Counted from the stretch's first letter, positions 14,803 through 22,526 are shown. The stretch is 33,623 bases of DNA from Polyangiaceae bacterium (GCA_020846005.1 JADLEQ010000086.1:1-33623), one strand, 5' to 3'. Notes: a model not told the origin generated them from the sequence alone. A program made the numbers and translations.

Positions 14803-15279
14803 TCAGTCGGCGCCGGCGTCGCTCGGGGCGCCCGAAGCGCCCGAGGCGCCAGCCGTCCCGGCCGAGCCGGACGCGCCGGCCATGCCGGACGAACCGGAAG
14901 CGCCCGACGAACCCGCCGTGCCACCCGAGCCCGCCGTGCCACCCGAACCCGCGGCGCCGCTGGCGCCGGACGAGCCGGAGGCGCCGGACGAGCCCGCCAT
15001 GCCGCCCGAGCCGGCCGAGCCGCTCGCGCCCGACGACCCGGACGAACCGGCCGTGCCGCCCGAACCGGCCGTACCGCCCGAGCCCGCGGTGCCGCCCGAG
15101 CCGGCGGAGCCGCTCGCCCCGGACGAGCCGGACGCGCCGCTGCTGCCGGAGGATCCGCCGGTGCCGGCGGTGCCGCCCGTGGCGGCGGGCTTGGTCTCCT
15201 CTTCGTCGTCGCTGCAAGCGACGGCGGAGGAGAGCGCGAGGACGGAGGTCAGACCAAAAATGAGGAAGCTGTTACGCAT
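14803..15279 (-). CDS. repeat-only lipoprotein (Gly/Ser/Ala collagen-like repeat)
   Basis: A 158-aa protein. ATG 15279 begins a clear lipoprotein signal (MRNSFLIFGLTSVLALSSAV, then Cys22 followed by Ser-Asp-Asp-Glu-Glu-Glu). From about residue 35 to the end it consists of G-x-x type repeats built from GSSGAS, GTAGSGG and similar, ending in an Asp/Ala tail, with no folded domain. Similar Gly-rich linkers precede the folded part of the divergent neighbour at 15586, so this gene may be a lipoprotein whose catalytic part was lost, or a genuine surface spacer or adhesin. The G-x-x periodicity is looser than true collagen. Function unknown. Confidence 0.75.
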   Translation of the reverse strand: MRNSFLIFGLTSVLALSSAVACSDDEEETKPAATGGTAGTGGSSGSSGASGSSGASGSAGSGGTAGSGGTAGSGGTAGSSGSSGASGSAGSGGMAGSSGASGSSGASGAAGSGGTAGSGGTAGSSGASGSSGMAGASGSAGTAGASGASGAPSDAGAD

Positions 15280-15585
15280 GGGTGACGGAGTAGCAACGGA
15301 AGCAAGGGGCGTCAAATTGAAACCCCACCGGAAGCTCGGCGCCCGTCGGGGACGTTGCCCGGTCCCGCTCCCCGGCGCTCGGGCTGGCAACGTCCGCCGT
15401 CGTCCCCGCGGGGCACGCTGTGTGGCGCCAGATCCGCCGGGCGCGGTGGCGCGCCCGGCCGGTGCCCGTTTGACGCCGGGTGCGTCCCGGGCGACCATCA
15501 CGGAGTTTCGGGCCACGGTGGCGGAGGAAGATCGCGCCGCTGGTGCCCGTAGACAGCCGAGCACCACCCGCCACAGCGAGGCGCC
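15280..15585. other. 306-bp divergent intergenic region with candidate promoter and operator
   Basis: No gene. It holds the upstream regions of two divergent lipoprotein genes. On the minus strand, TTGACG (15315-15310) is followed 17 nt later by the weak -10 TACTCC (15292-15287), only about 7 nt from ATG 15279. A locally AT-rich patch GTCAAATTGAAA is at 15311-15322. A 10-bp inverted repeat GGACGTTGCC / GGCAACGTCC lies at 15350-15359 and 15386-15395. No good promoter for the + strand gene was recognised. Confidence 0.4.
15350..15395. promoter_or_regulatory. 10-bp inverted repeat, candidate operator
   Basis: GGACGTTGCC (15350-15359) and its exact complement (15386-15395) are separated by 26 nt, centred in the divergent region. 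Arms 36 bp apart start to start could bind a dimer or pair in RNA. Confidence 0.4.
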
Positions 15586-17463
15586 ATGCAGCATCCGACC
15601 TCTTCTCTCCGTCGCAAGGTCCTCTCAGCACCCTTCGTCTGCGCCCTGTTGGCCAGCGCCGGGCTCGCCGGATGCGAGCAGCAGGAGGTCGCCGACGGCG
15701 CCGACGGCGGCGGCGGGACGGCCGGCACCGAGGGCGGCGTCGGCGGCACGAGCGGCGCGGCCGGCGCTTCCGGTGCCGCGGGGGCGTCGGGCGCCGCGGG
15801 CGCGGGCGGGGCGTCGGGCTCGTCGGGCGCCGCGGGCGCGGGCGGTGCCGGTCCGTGCGACGGGGTACCGACCACCGGCACGTGCGTCGGGACGACCTCG
15901 ATCCGTACCTGTATGGTCACACACGACGGCGAGACCTCGACCAGCCAGGTGATCGAGGTCGCCTGCGACCCGACGCTGGAGAAGTGCGACGCCACGGACG
16001 GCGTGGCCCGCTGCGTCCCGGTCGGCGACTGCGCCGAGGGCGTCGTCGAGTGCAAGGACTCCGCCACGCTGCGCACCTGCACGAGCGGCGCCTGGGTCGA
16101 GACGCCGTGCGGAGCCGACTCCTGCGAAGCGAAGACCGGCTACGGCGCCGGCTGCGTCTCGTTCGCGCCCGGGTCGGGCCTGCGGGTGCAAGGGCGGTTC
16201 CTGTACGAGAAGCACGTGCCGAACTCCGCGACGAACCCCACCGGCTACTCCGCGGCGCCGGTCGCCGAGGGTGGCGGCAACTTCCTCGTCACCATCTACG
16301 AAGGCCAGGAGCTGATCGGGATCGACCTCACGAGCCCGGGCGGCTCGACCTCGGTCGGCACCTTCGACGTCGAGGTCTCCCAGGCCCCGACGGCGACGAC
16401 GTACATCTACTTCTGGCCGGTCGCGTGGAGCGACCAGGGCAAGCCGCTCATCGCGGTCGCGCGCGCCAAGAGCCCGGACCCGATCCTCCAGGAGGCGGAC
16501 GAGTACTGGTGGTGGGGCTGGGAGCTCTGCCCGGGCGGGCAGGGCTGCGGCACCGCCACGATCGACGTGGGCGACCTCACGGTGACGGTCGGCGACGGCT
16601 CGGGCGCCGCGAACATCTACCACTGGTTCCAGTACGACTACTTCCGCTTGCGCGCCATGCCGAAGTGGAACGAGGTCGACCCGCCGCTCAGCACGCTCGT
16701 GCTCTGGCAGGGCTACGTCGACTCGGCGCAGCCCGGGATCAAGTTCAGCTGCGGCAGCTGCTTCCTCCCGCCGTCCCTCGGCGGCGGCACCGTCAAGGTG
16801 GGCGCGACCGCCACGGAGAACGATCGCTACGACACCAGCATGTGCATCGCGGGGCGCGGCAGCGGCGTCGCCGGGCAGTGGGACTACGAGTCGCACTGGT
16901 CGCGCAGCACGATGAACCACGAGATCGGCCACTGGTCGATGTCGTCGTGGTCGACCTCGCCCGGCGAGGGCGGCCCGCACTACGTGGACTCGGCGTCGCT
17001 GCCGGGGCTCGCGTACAGCGAGGCGTGGGCGACCTTCAGCGGGCAGACGAACATCTCCGTCGGCCCGGGGGACAACGACCCCATCTACTTCACCGTGCAG
17101 AACGGCAGCGGGTTCTGGGTGGACATCAGCAAGGCGCAGTGGTCGGGTGGGCCCCTGGATCGGCCGAACCCGAACGGCCCGGTGGACCAGGACGTGAACG
17201 AGAACATCGTGTCGTCCGTCATGTGGTCGCTGTGGGCCAGCTCGAACGCGCTCACGCCGCAGGGGCTCGGCGACGGCCCGATGTTCGAGGTGATGCGGAG
17301 CCCGCGCCTGAACGGCAGCGTGAACCGCGGCTACGCGCGCCTCGATTTCATCGACTACCTCGACGCGCTCTCGTGCGAGAACCTCGCGACGAATTCGCAG
17401 ATCCAGGCCGCGGTCGACGAGGTCGGCTTCCCCTGGAAGGCGGCCGACGTGGTGTGCAACTGA
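15586..17463 (+). CDS. HEIGH metallopeptidase-like lipoprotein
   Basis: A 625-aa protein. Signal ALLASAGLAGC, lipobox Cys about residue 29. Residues 40-90 are a Gly/Ala/Ser repeat linker (GASGAAG type). Then come Cys-rich segments (about 90-185) resembling short disulfide-rich modules (CDGVPTTGTCVGTTSIRTC). A beta-rich region (about 200-330) follows, then the motif MNHEIGHW with His445, Glu446 and His449. SEAWATF follows 30 residues later, with Glu479 as the plausible third zinc ligand, giving a gluzincin-like HExxH...E arrangement. The C-terminus is predicted folded. Probably an extracellular or outer-surface protease, inferred from the lipobox. The substrate is unknown. The next gene starts 15 nt downstream. 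Confidence 0.8.
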   Translation: MQHPTSSLRRKVLSAPFVCALLASAGLAGCEQQEVADGADGGGGTAGTEGGVGGTSGAAGASGAAGASGAAGAGGASGSSGAAGAGGAGPCDGVPTTGTCVGTTSIRTCMVTHDGETSTSQVIEVACDPTLEKCDATDGVARCVPVGDCAEGVVECKDSATLRTCTSGAWVETPCGADSCEAKTGYGAGCVSFAPGSGLRVQGRFLYEKHVPNSATNPTGYSAAPVAEGGGNFLVTIYEGQELIGIDLTSPGGSTSVGTFDVEVSQAPTATTYIYFWPVAWSDQGKPLIAVARAKSPDPILQEADEYWWWGWELCPGGQGCGTATIDVGDLTVTVGDGSGAANIYHWFQYDYFRLRAMPKWNEVDPPLSTLVLWQGYVDSAQPGIKFSCGSCFLPPSLGGGTVKVGATATENDRYDTSMCIAGRGSGVAGQWDYESHWSRSTMNHEIGHWSMSSWSTSPGEGGPHYVDSASLPGLAYSEAWATFSGQTNISVGPGDNDPIYFTVQNGSGFWVDISKAQWSGGPLDRPNPNGPVDQDVNENIVSSVMWSLWASSNALTPQGLGDGPMFEVMRSPRLNGSVNRGYARLDFIDYLDALSCENLATNSQIQAAVDEVGFPWKAADVVCN

Positions 17464-17477
17464 AGGAGCCAACGACG

Positions 17478-18035
17478 ATGCGATACTCCCTGCTCATCTC
17501 CGGCGCGGTGTTCGCGCTGGCCTGTTCTCGCGTTCCCGAGTCGGCCCCCGAGAAGCCTGCGGCGGCGCCGGCGAAGCCGGCCGCCGAGGAGGTCTCGATG
17601 GCGGAGCACTCTCCGTTCCAGGTCCCGTTCACCCTCACGCTGCTCCCCGTAGCGGAGACCGACGAGGGCCGCCGCGTCGAGCTCACCGCGGTGATCGACG
17701 CGCCCAGGGCGACGACCGTCCCGATCGAGCTCAGCGTGACGCTCCCCGAGGGCGCGCGCGTGGTGTCCGGCCTCGAGAAGGACAGCGTGCTCCTCCCCGC
17801 AGGAAAGACGACTCGCAAGTGGATCGTCGAGGCGCCGGCCAAGCTGGACGCCAGCCACCAGATCAAAATCGCGGCGGACCAGAAGGGCCCGAACGGCGCG
17901 TGGGGTGCTCACGCGGAGCGCGTGTATCCGGCGGAGGCCGTCGCGCTCCGTCGCTCGCCCACCGTCCCGCCGCCGCCGGTGGCGCGCCCGCCGGTGCCGT
18001 ACCAGGCGCGCCCGGTGCTCACCCACAAGCAGTGA
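17478..18035 (+). CDS. small lipoprotein, unknown function
   Basis: A 185-aa protein starting at ATG 17478, 15 nt after the metallopeptidase-like stop codon, with AAGGAG overlapping that stop. Signal LLISGAVFALAC (Cys16, followed by Ser). A linker of Pro/Ala/Lys (residues 20-38) leads to a probable immunoglobulin-like beta domain (about 45-150: VPFTLTLLPVAETDEGRRVE, then AVIDAPRATTVPIELSVTLP). The C-terminus is Pro/Arg/Val-rich. The domain resembles secreted beta-sandwich folds but no family could be named. Tight spacing implies co-expression with the metallopeptidase-like lipoprotein, perhaps as a partner, inhibitor or substrate. Confidence 0.8.
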   Translation: MRYSLLISGAVFALACSRVPESAPEKPAAAPAKPAAEEVSMAEHSPFQVPFTLTLLPVAETDEGRRVELTAVIDAPRATTVPIELSVTLPEGARVVSGLEKDSVLLPAGKTTRKWIVEAPAKLDASHQIKIAADQKGPNGAWGAHAERVYPAEAVALRRSPTVPPPPVARPPVPYQARPVLTHKQ

Positions 18036-18058
18036 CGCCGCGCGGGTCGCGCGCGGCG
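18036..18058. terminator. 9-bp hairpin between convergent genes
   Basis: CGCCGCGCG (18036-18044) pairs exactly with CGCGCGGCG (18050-18058) around GGTCG, between the stop codons at 18035 and 18064. Probably a bidirectional terminator. Confidence 0.55.
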
Positions 18059-18063
18059 GAGGG

Positions 18064-18786
18064 TCAGCGCGGCTGGACGGCCGCGATGACCGCCACCTGG
18101 ATCTCGAGCCGCCGCGTCGGCCCGATCGGGCTGTGGTCCAGCTCGACGATGTCGAAGCGATCCAGCACGCGATCGCCTAGCGTCTTCACCTGACTGCCGA
18201 CGATCTGCACGCGCTGCTGGAAGAGCGCGCGGGCGAGGGCGAGCAGCAGCCCGGAGCGGTCGTAGGTCTCCACCTCGAGCGTCGCGAGCGCGCCCGCCTC
18301 GCTCTCGATGAAGCGGACGATCGTCTCCGCCCCGGCGCGCGCCGGGGCGGGCCGGGCGGTGTCGACGTCGGCGCGCCCCTCGAGCAAGTCCACCAGCGCT
18401 CGCTCGACGCGGTCCGCGGCGGCCGCCGCTGAGGCAGGCGCCTCCGTCGCCGACGCCGACGGGTGGACCCAGAACAGATCGACCGCCTCGGCGCGGCCCG
18501 CCGGGGTCGCGCGGGTGAAGGCCGCGCCGTCCACCACGTCGAGCGTCGCGAGCACGAACGCCGCGCCCACGGTCGCCAGCAGCCCGGGGCGATCTTCGGC
18601 GATCACGCACAGCGCGAAGGCGCCCGGGCGCGGGCTGGCGAACGCGCCCACCTTCGCGGGCGCTCCGCCCCGCGCGAGCGCTGTCGCCGCGTGGGCCCGC
18701 CGCGCGTCGTCGTCGAACGCCGCGCGGTACGCGGCCGGCAACGACTCGACGAACTCGCGGACGTACTCGGGCGACGGCGCGCTCAC
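18064..18786 (-). CDS. double-ACT-domain protein, GlnD C-terminus-like
   Basis: A 240-aa protein. GTG 18786 is preferred to ATG 18801 because the latter overlaps a TATGCT -10-like box. Two ACT domains: about 58-112 (ALCVIAEDRPGLLATVGAAF) and about 167-220 (LATLEVETYDRSGLLLALAR, then VGSQVKTLGDRVLDRFDIVE). The pair resembles the C-terminal ACT domains of GlnD, the PII uridylyltransferase, but no nucleotidyltransferase or HD domain is present. ACT domains sense amino acids, so a stand-alone sensor that may bind glutamine or another amino acid is plausible. The gene follows the Ser/Thr kinase gene by 39 nt on the same strand. Confidence 0.75.
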   Translation of the reverse strand: MSAPSPEYVREFVESLPAAYRAAFDDDARRAHAATALARGGAPAKVGAFASPRPGAFALCVIAEDRPGLLATVGAAFVLATLDVVDGAAFTRATPAGRAEAVDLFWVHPSASATEAPASAAAAADRVERALVDLLEGRADVDTARPAPARAGAETIVRFIESEAGALATLEVETYDRSGLLLALARALFQQRVQIVGSQVKTLGDRVLDRFDIVELDHSPIGPTRRLEIQVAVIAAVQPR

Positions 18787-18792
18787 CTCGCC

Positions 18793-18798
18793 AGCATA
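18793..18798 (-). promoter_or_regulatory. candidate -10 element TATGCT
   Basis: TATGCT on the minus strand ends 6 nt before GTG 18786. No convincing -35 at 16-18 nt. Supports GTG 18786 over ATG 18801. Confidence 0.35.
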
Positions 18799-18825
18799 CA
18801 CTCGGGCGGCGCGCTCATCGGAGCA

Positions 18826-20493
18826 TCAAGGCGACGGCGATGGCGGCGTGAACCCGGGGAGCGGCGGCCAGGTCGTCGGGAGCGCCGTGGGCAGCGCGCT
18901 CGGCAGCGGCGGCAGCGCGCTCGGCAGCGGGATGGGGAGCGCGGGGAACGCCGGGCTCGCGTCGGCCGCGCCGGCGTCCGCTACGGGACGCGCGGGTCGG
19001 TCGGCGCCGCGCGGCGTGACGACCGGGCGCGGCGGCGCCGCCGCGGTCGCCACCGGGAGCGCGGCGGGCGGCGGCCCTGCGGCGCCGCCCCGGCCGCCGA
19101 CGACCGTGGGGAGCGGCGGCTCGGCGGAGCCCGTGCCGCCCGCGCCGAACGCGAGCCACACGCCGGCGGCCGCGGCGCCGCACGCGGCGAGCGCGAGCGC
19201 GAGCCACACCAGGCGGGCCGCCCGCCGAGCCGGTGGCGGCGGCCCGGGCGGCGCCGGACCGACGAGACCGGGCGCCGCCCGCGCGAGCCCGACACCAGGT
19301 GCGGTGCCGGTGCCGAGCGCGGGGTGCCCCTCCACGGGAGCTCCGGAGCCCGGCGCGGTGACGGGGCCGCACGGCGAAGCCGGGCCCCCGCCCTCGGCGT
19401 GCGGGGGCGCGCCAGCCGCCGCGAGCAGCGTCGGCGGCGTGGTGGGACCGCCGGGGTGGGCCGGATCCTCTCCCGGAGCGAGCGCCGCGCCGGGGACGGG
19501 CGCACCCGAGCGCGGGCCCTCGGCTGGGAAGCGCGCGACCAGGCCGTGCGCGGGAGCGCCCGGTGGATCTCCGGTGCGCGCGTGCGCCGGCGGCGGTTCG
19601 CCCTCTGGGCTCCACGGCGCGGGCGTCGCGGCGAGCCGTCCCGCGTGGCTGAGCGCGCCCGCGTGCCGCGCGAGCGCCAGGCGGAGCTCTCGCGCCGATC
19701 CGAACCGGTCCGCGGGGTTCGGCGCGAGCGCGCGCGCGACCAGGTCGACCAGCGCGGGCGGCAGCGCGGGGTGCAGCCGCGGGCGAGCGTCGAGCCTCGG
19801 TTGCCCGGCGGGGCCGAGGATGCCCTCGGCGCCGGGCCGCGCGCCCGTGAGCAGCTCGTGCAGGATCGCGCCCGCGGAGTACAGGTCCGCGCGCAGATCG
19901 ACCGACGCCGCACCGAAGCGCTGCTCCGGCGCCATGTATTCCGGCGTGCCCAGCAGCGCGTCCGCGCGCGTGAGCGGCCCGCTGCCTTCACCGCCCGCCG
20001 TGATCTTCGCGATCCCGAAATCCAGCAGCTTGAGGAGGGGGCCGCCGGGCGAGGGCGTGACGAAGACGTTGTCCGGCTTGAGGTCGCGGTGCACGATCCC
20101 GCGCTCGTGCGCCGCCTCGAGGCCGCACAGGATCTGCAAGGTGAAGTCGATCGCCTCGTCCTGACCGACCCGACCGAGGCGCTCGAGCAGGTGCTGGAGC
20201 GACTCGCCGCGGAGCAGTTCCATCACGAGGAACGGCGCGCCGTCTGGGAGTTCGCCCACGTCCGTCACACGGGCGACGTGGGCGCTGTCGAGCGTCGCGG
20301 CGATGCGGGCCTCCCGCAGGAAGCGCGCGGCCAGCACCGGCCGGGCCGCGTGCTCCTCGTGCAGGACCTTCAACGCCACCGCGGCGCCGAGCCCCTCGTG
20401 GCGCGCCTCGTAGACGACTCCCATCCCCCCTTCCCCGATAGACCGGAGGATGCGGTACCTGCCGCCGACGAGCGTTCCGGCCGCGAGCAACAT
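18826..20493 (-). CDS. Ser/Thr protein kinase with one TM segment
   Basis: A 555-aa Hanks-type kinase. ATG 20493 is chosen because it gives the short N-terminus usual for the family and lies 8 nt after the deformylase stop codon. Kinase domain about 12-275: GEGGMG (20-25), Lys42 in VALKVL, HRDLKPDN (135-142), DFG (158-160) and PEYMAPEQ. All catalytic residues are intact. A long Pro/Ala/Gly-rich juxtamembrane linker leads to one TM helix (about 427-449, LVWLALALAACGAAAAGVWL) and a Pro-rich C-terminal tail (PLPSALPPLPSALP type) with no recognisable sensor domain. Genes upstream on the strand are deformylase, cobalamin adenosyltransferase and CarD-like regulator; the link may be only positional. 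Confidence 0.92.
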   Translation of the reverse strand: MLLAAGTLVGGRYRILRSIGEGGMGVVYEARHEGLGAAVALKVLHEEHAARPVLAARFLREARIAATLDSAHVARVTDVGELPDGAPFLVMELLRGESLQHLLERLGRVGQDEAIDFTLQILCGLEAAHERGIVHRDLKPDNVFVTPSPGGPLLKLLDFGIAKITAGGEGSGPLTRADALLGTPEYMAPEQRFGAASVDLRADLYSAGAILHELLTGARPGAEGILGPAGQPRLDARPRLHPALPPALVDLVARALAPNPADRFGSARELRLALARHAGALSHAGRLAATPAPWSPEGEPPPAHARTGDPPGAPAHGLVARFPAEGPRSGAPVPGAALAPGEDPAHPGGPTTPPTLLAAAGAPPHAEGGGPASPCGPVTAPGSGAPVEGHPALGTGTAPGVGLARAAPGLVGPAPPGPPPPARRAARLVWLALALAACGAAAAGVWLAFGAGGTGSAEPPLPTVVGGRGGAAGPPPAALPVATAAAPPRPVVTPRGADRPARPVADAGAADASPAFPALPIPLPSALPPLPSALPTALPTTWPPLPGFTPPSPSP

Positions 20494-20501
20494 CCCGCCC
20501 C

Positions 20502-21071
20502 TCACTCCACGTAGCGCGCGGCCGCGGGCACCCAGCGATCGTACTCTCGCTGGAAGCACAGCGTCCGCGGATCGGCCCGATCGACGAAGAGGACGCCGTC
20601 CAGGTGATCGATCTCGTGCTGGAGGACGGCCGCCCGCACGCCGTCCCAGTCCAGCGTGACGGGCCGACCCGCGCGGTCGAGCGCCCGCACTCGCGCGCGG
20701 CGCGCGCGGCGGACCCTCCCGCGGAGCCCCGCGACCGATAGGCAACCCTCGTAGAGGTGGACGACCTCGTCGTCCGCCAGCGCGCCCGGCTCTCGCGAGA
20801 CGAGCTCGAGCTCCGGGTTCACCAGGATCGTCAACGGGATCTCCGGAAAGTGAGGGTACCGCTCGTTGGCGGCGACCTCGATCACGACCACGCGGAGCAG
20901 CACGCGCACCTGCGGCGCCGCGAGACCCGCGCCCCCGACCTCGCGCATCGTCTCGACCAGATCGTCCATCAGCGATTGCAGCGCGGGGGACGCCAGCGCG
21001 CCCGGCTCCACCTCGGCGGAGCGCTGCCGGAGCAGCGGCGTCCCGAGCTGGGCGAGATCCCGGACGGTCAT
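20502..21071 (-). CDS. def: peptide deformylase
   Basis: A 189-aa enzyme that removes the formyl group from N-terminal formyl-methionine of nascent proteins. All three family motifs are present: GAGLAAPQ (47-54), EGCLS (108-112, metal Cys110) and HEIDH (152-156, two His ligands and catalytic Glu153). The length is normal for bacterial deformylases. The motif is GAGLAAPQ rather than GVGLAAPQ. The gene starts 25 nt downstream of the cobalamin adenosyltransferase gene and ends 8 nt before the Ser/Thr kinase start, so it is embedded in a single-strand gene run. Confident assignment. Confidence 0.95.
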   Translation of the reverse strand: MTVRDLAQLGTPLLRQRSAEVEPGALASPALQSLMDDLVETMREVGGAGLAAPQVRVLLRVVVIEVAANERYPHFPEIPLTILVNPELELVSREPGALADDEVVHLYEGCLSVAGLRGRVRRARRARVRALDRAGRPVTLDWDGVRAAVLQHEIDHLDGVLFVDRADPRTLCFQREYDRWVPAAARYVE

Positions 21072-21096
21072 CGGCCGCGCGCCCCCGCGCGAGCGC

Positions 21097-21660
21097 TCAC
21101 GTGCCGCCTCCGCGGCGAGGCGCCCACGGGACGTCCGCGATGCCCGCCAGGTGGTTGCAGCGGCGCGCGAGCACGAACAGCAGATCGCTCAGGCGGTTCA
21201 GGTACACGACCAGCTCGGCGCGGACGGGCTCCAGGCCACGGAGCGCGAGCACGCGCCGCTCGGCGCGCCGGCACACCGTCCGCGCGTGGTGCAGCGCCGC
21301 CGCCGCGGGAGCGCCGCCCGGGAGCACGAAGCTCGTGAGCGGCTGTAGCCCGCCCTCGGCGGCGTCGATCTCGGCCTCGAGCCGCGCGGCGTCCGTCGCG
21401 GCGATCAGCGGGAGCCGGAGCTTGGCCTCGTTGCCGGGCGAGGTCGCCAGCTCGGCGCCCACGACGAACAGATCGGCCTGCACCGCAGCGAGCACCGCGT
21501 CGACCTCGGCGGGCGGAGCCGCGGCGCGCGCCACGCCGACCGCGGCGCACGTCTCGTCGACCGAGCCGTAGGCCTCGACGCGCGCGGCCTCCTTCTGGAC
21601 ACGACCTCCGCCGAAGAGGCCCGTCGTGCCGTCGTCACCGGTCCGCGTGTAGATCCGCAT
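21097..21660 (-). CDS. PduO-type cob(I)alamin adenosyltransferase
   Basis: A 187-aa protein that adenosylates cob(I)alamin to form the B12 coenzyme. Start ATG 21660. The N-terminal RIYTRTGDDGTTGLFGGG and the SVDETCAAVG motif (family VDELNAxxG) are typical of the PduO type, and RRAERRVLAL and VYLNRLSDLLFVLARR match the C-terminal helices. Usual length about 190 aa. TAGGCT at 21676-21671 lies 10 nt before the ATG, so the gene may have its own leaderless promoter. Myxobacteria use coenzyme B12 for methylmalonyl-CoA mutase and for light sensing, but no such gene is in the window. Confidence 0.9.
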   Translation of the reverse strand: MRIYTRTGDDGTTGLFGGGRVQKEAARVEAYGSVDETCAAVGVARAAAPPAEVDAVLAAVQADLFVVGAELATSPGNEAKLRLPLIAATDAARLEAEIDAAEGGLQPLTSFVLPGGAPAAAALHHARTVCRRAERRVLALRGLEPVRAELVVYLNRLSDLLFVLARRCNHLAGIADVPWAPRRGGGT

Positions 21661-21670
21661 GGGCGCCGGG

Positions 21671-21676
21671 AGCCTA
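21671..21676 (-). promoter_or_regulatory. candidate -10 element TAGGCT
   Basis: TAGGCT on the minus strand, ending 10 nt before ATG 21660, in the 59-bp gap after the CarD-like gene. No clear -35. Confidence 0.3.
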
Positions 21677-21719
21677 GCAGCCCGCCGCGATCGCGCCGCG
21701 GGCGCGCCGCGCCGCGGCC

Positions 21720-22361
21720 TCACCCAGCGAAGATGGCGTCGATCTCTTGCTCCACCTCGCTCGCTGGCACGCGGCGCGCGAGCGCCAGCTCCTGCAGCAG
21801 CAGGCCGCGCGCCTGATCGAGCAGCCGGCGCTCGCCGAAGGAGAGCTCCTTGCCGGTGCGGAGGCGGTTCATGTCGCGAAGCACCTTGGCGATCTCGAGC
21901 GGCTGGCCGCTCTTCACCATGTCGCTGTAGGCGCGAAACCGGCGGTTCCACGGCTGCGCGCCGACCGCGACCTCCGGGGCGCGCAGGACCGCGAGGATCT
22001 CGTCCGACTCGGCCCGCCCCATCACCCGCCGGAGCCCGACGCGAGCGGCCGCCTCGACCGGGACCATCACCTTGAGGCGGCTCTCCAGGATCTCCAGCAC
22101 GTAGAAGGCCGCTGGGCCCGCGTTCGTCCCTCGCTCCTCGATCCGCGCGACCCGGCCCACGCCGTGGGAGGGGTGCACCGCGAGATCGCCGGCGACGAAC
22201 TCGACCACGGGCGCCGGCTCGGTGGCGGGAGCCTCCGGCGACAGCGGTTGCGCGGGGGCGGCCGCGACCGGCGTCACCGCGGCGGCGCCGCGAGCCGGGC
22301 CTGCACGCCTCGCTCCCCCAGTTCCGCGCCGATCGCGCGGGGGCGCGCTCAACCGACCCAT
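21720..22361 (-). CDS. CarD/CdnL-family transcriptional regulator
   Basis: A 213-aa protein; ATG 22361 preferred, with an in-frame upstream start also possible at 22394. Residues 1-53 are an Ala/Pro-rich extension not present in the core family. The RNA-polymerase-interacting domain (about 54-115) starts FVAGDLAVHPSHGVGRV and continues with FYVLEILESRLKVMVPVEAA. The C-terminal helical DNA-contacting domain (about 125-213) includes WNRRFRAYSDMVKSGQPLEI and GERRLLDQARGLLLQELALA. CdnL stabilises open complexes at promoters such as rRNA genes. It lies at the head of the minus-strand run through the ACT gene. The N-terminal extension is unusual against the about 165-aa CdnL. Confidence 0.85.
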   Translation of the reverse strand: MGRLSAPPRDRRGTGGARRAGPARGAAAVTPVAAAPAQPLSPEAPATEPAPVVEFVAGDLAVHPSHGVGRVARIEERGTNAGPAAFYVLEILESRLKVMVPVEAAARVGLRRVMGRAESDEILAVLRAPEVAVGAQPWNRRFRAYSDMVKSGQPLEIAKVLRDMNRLRTGKELSFGERRLLDQARGLLLQELALARRVPASEVEQEIDAIFAG

Positions 22362-22480
22362 CCGACAGCGGCGAGCACGGCGGGCCTCTACCACGGGGAA
22401 CGCGCGCCGGTCAACGCGGCTCGCGGCCCCGGCGCCCGGGCCGGCGCGGGGGCGGGACGCATCGCGGACGCTCGTGGGTA

Positions 22481-22498
22481 TCGAGGTGCGCGCCTCGA
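22481..22498. promoter_or_regulatory. 18-bp palindrome, candidate operator
   Basis: TCGAGGTGCGCGCCTCGA is a palindrome except for one T-G pair. It lies 28 nt before GTG 22527, in the divergent region between the CarD-like and GT2-CapK genes. Confidence 0.35.
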
Positions 22499-22512
22499 CG
22501 GCCCGCTGCCGC

Positions 22513-22518
22513 TAGGAT
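22513..22518 (+). promoter_or_regulatory. candidate -10 element TAGGAT
   Basis: TAGGAT ends 8 nt before GTG 22527, matching the spacing at 749-754. AGGA within it could alternatively act as a weak Shine-Dalgarno. Confidence 0.35.
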
Positions 22519-22526
22519 GCGGGGCC

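Noticed and set aside
18064..18801. ATG 18801 as the start of the double-ACT gene
   Set aside because: This ATG is part of the TATGCT element that fits a promoter for GTG 18786; the downstream start is preferred, though not proven.
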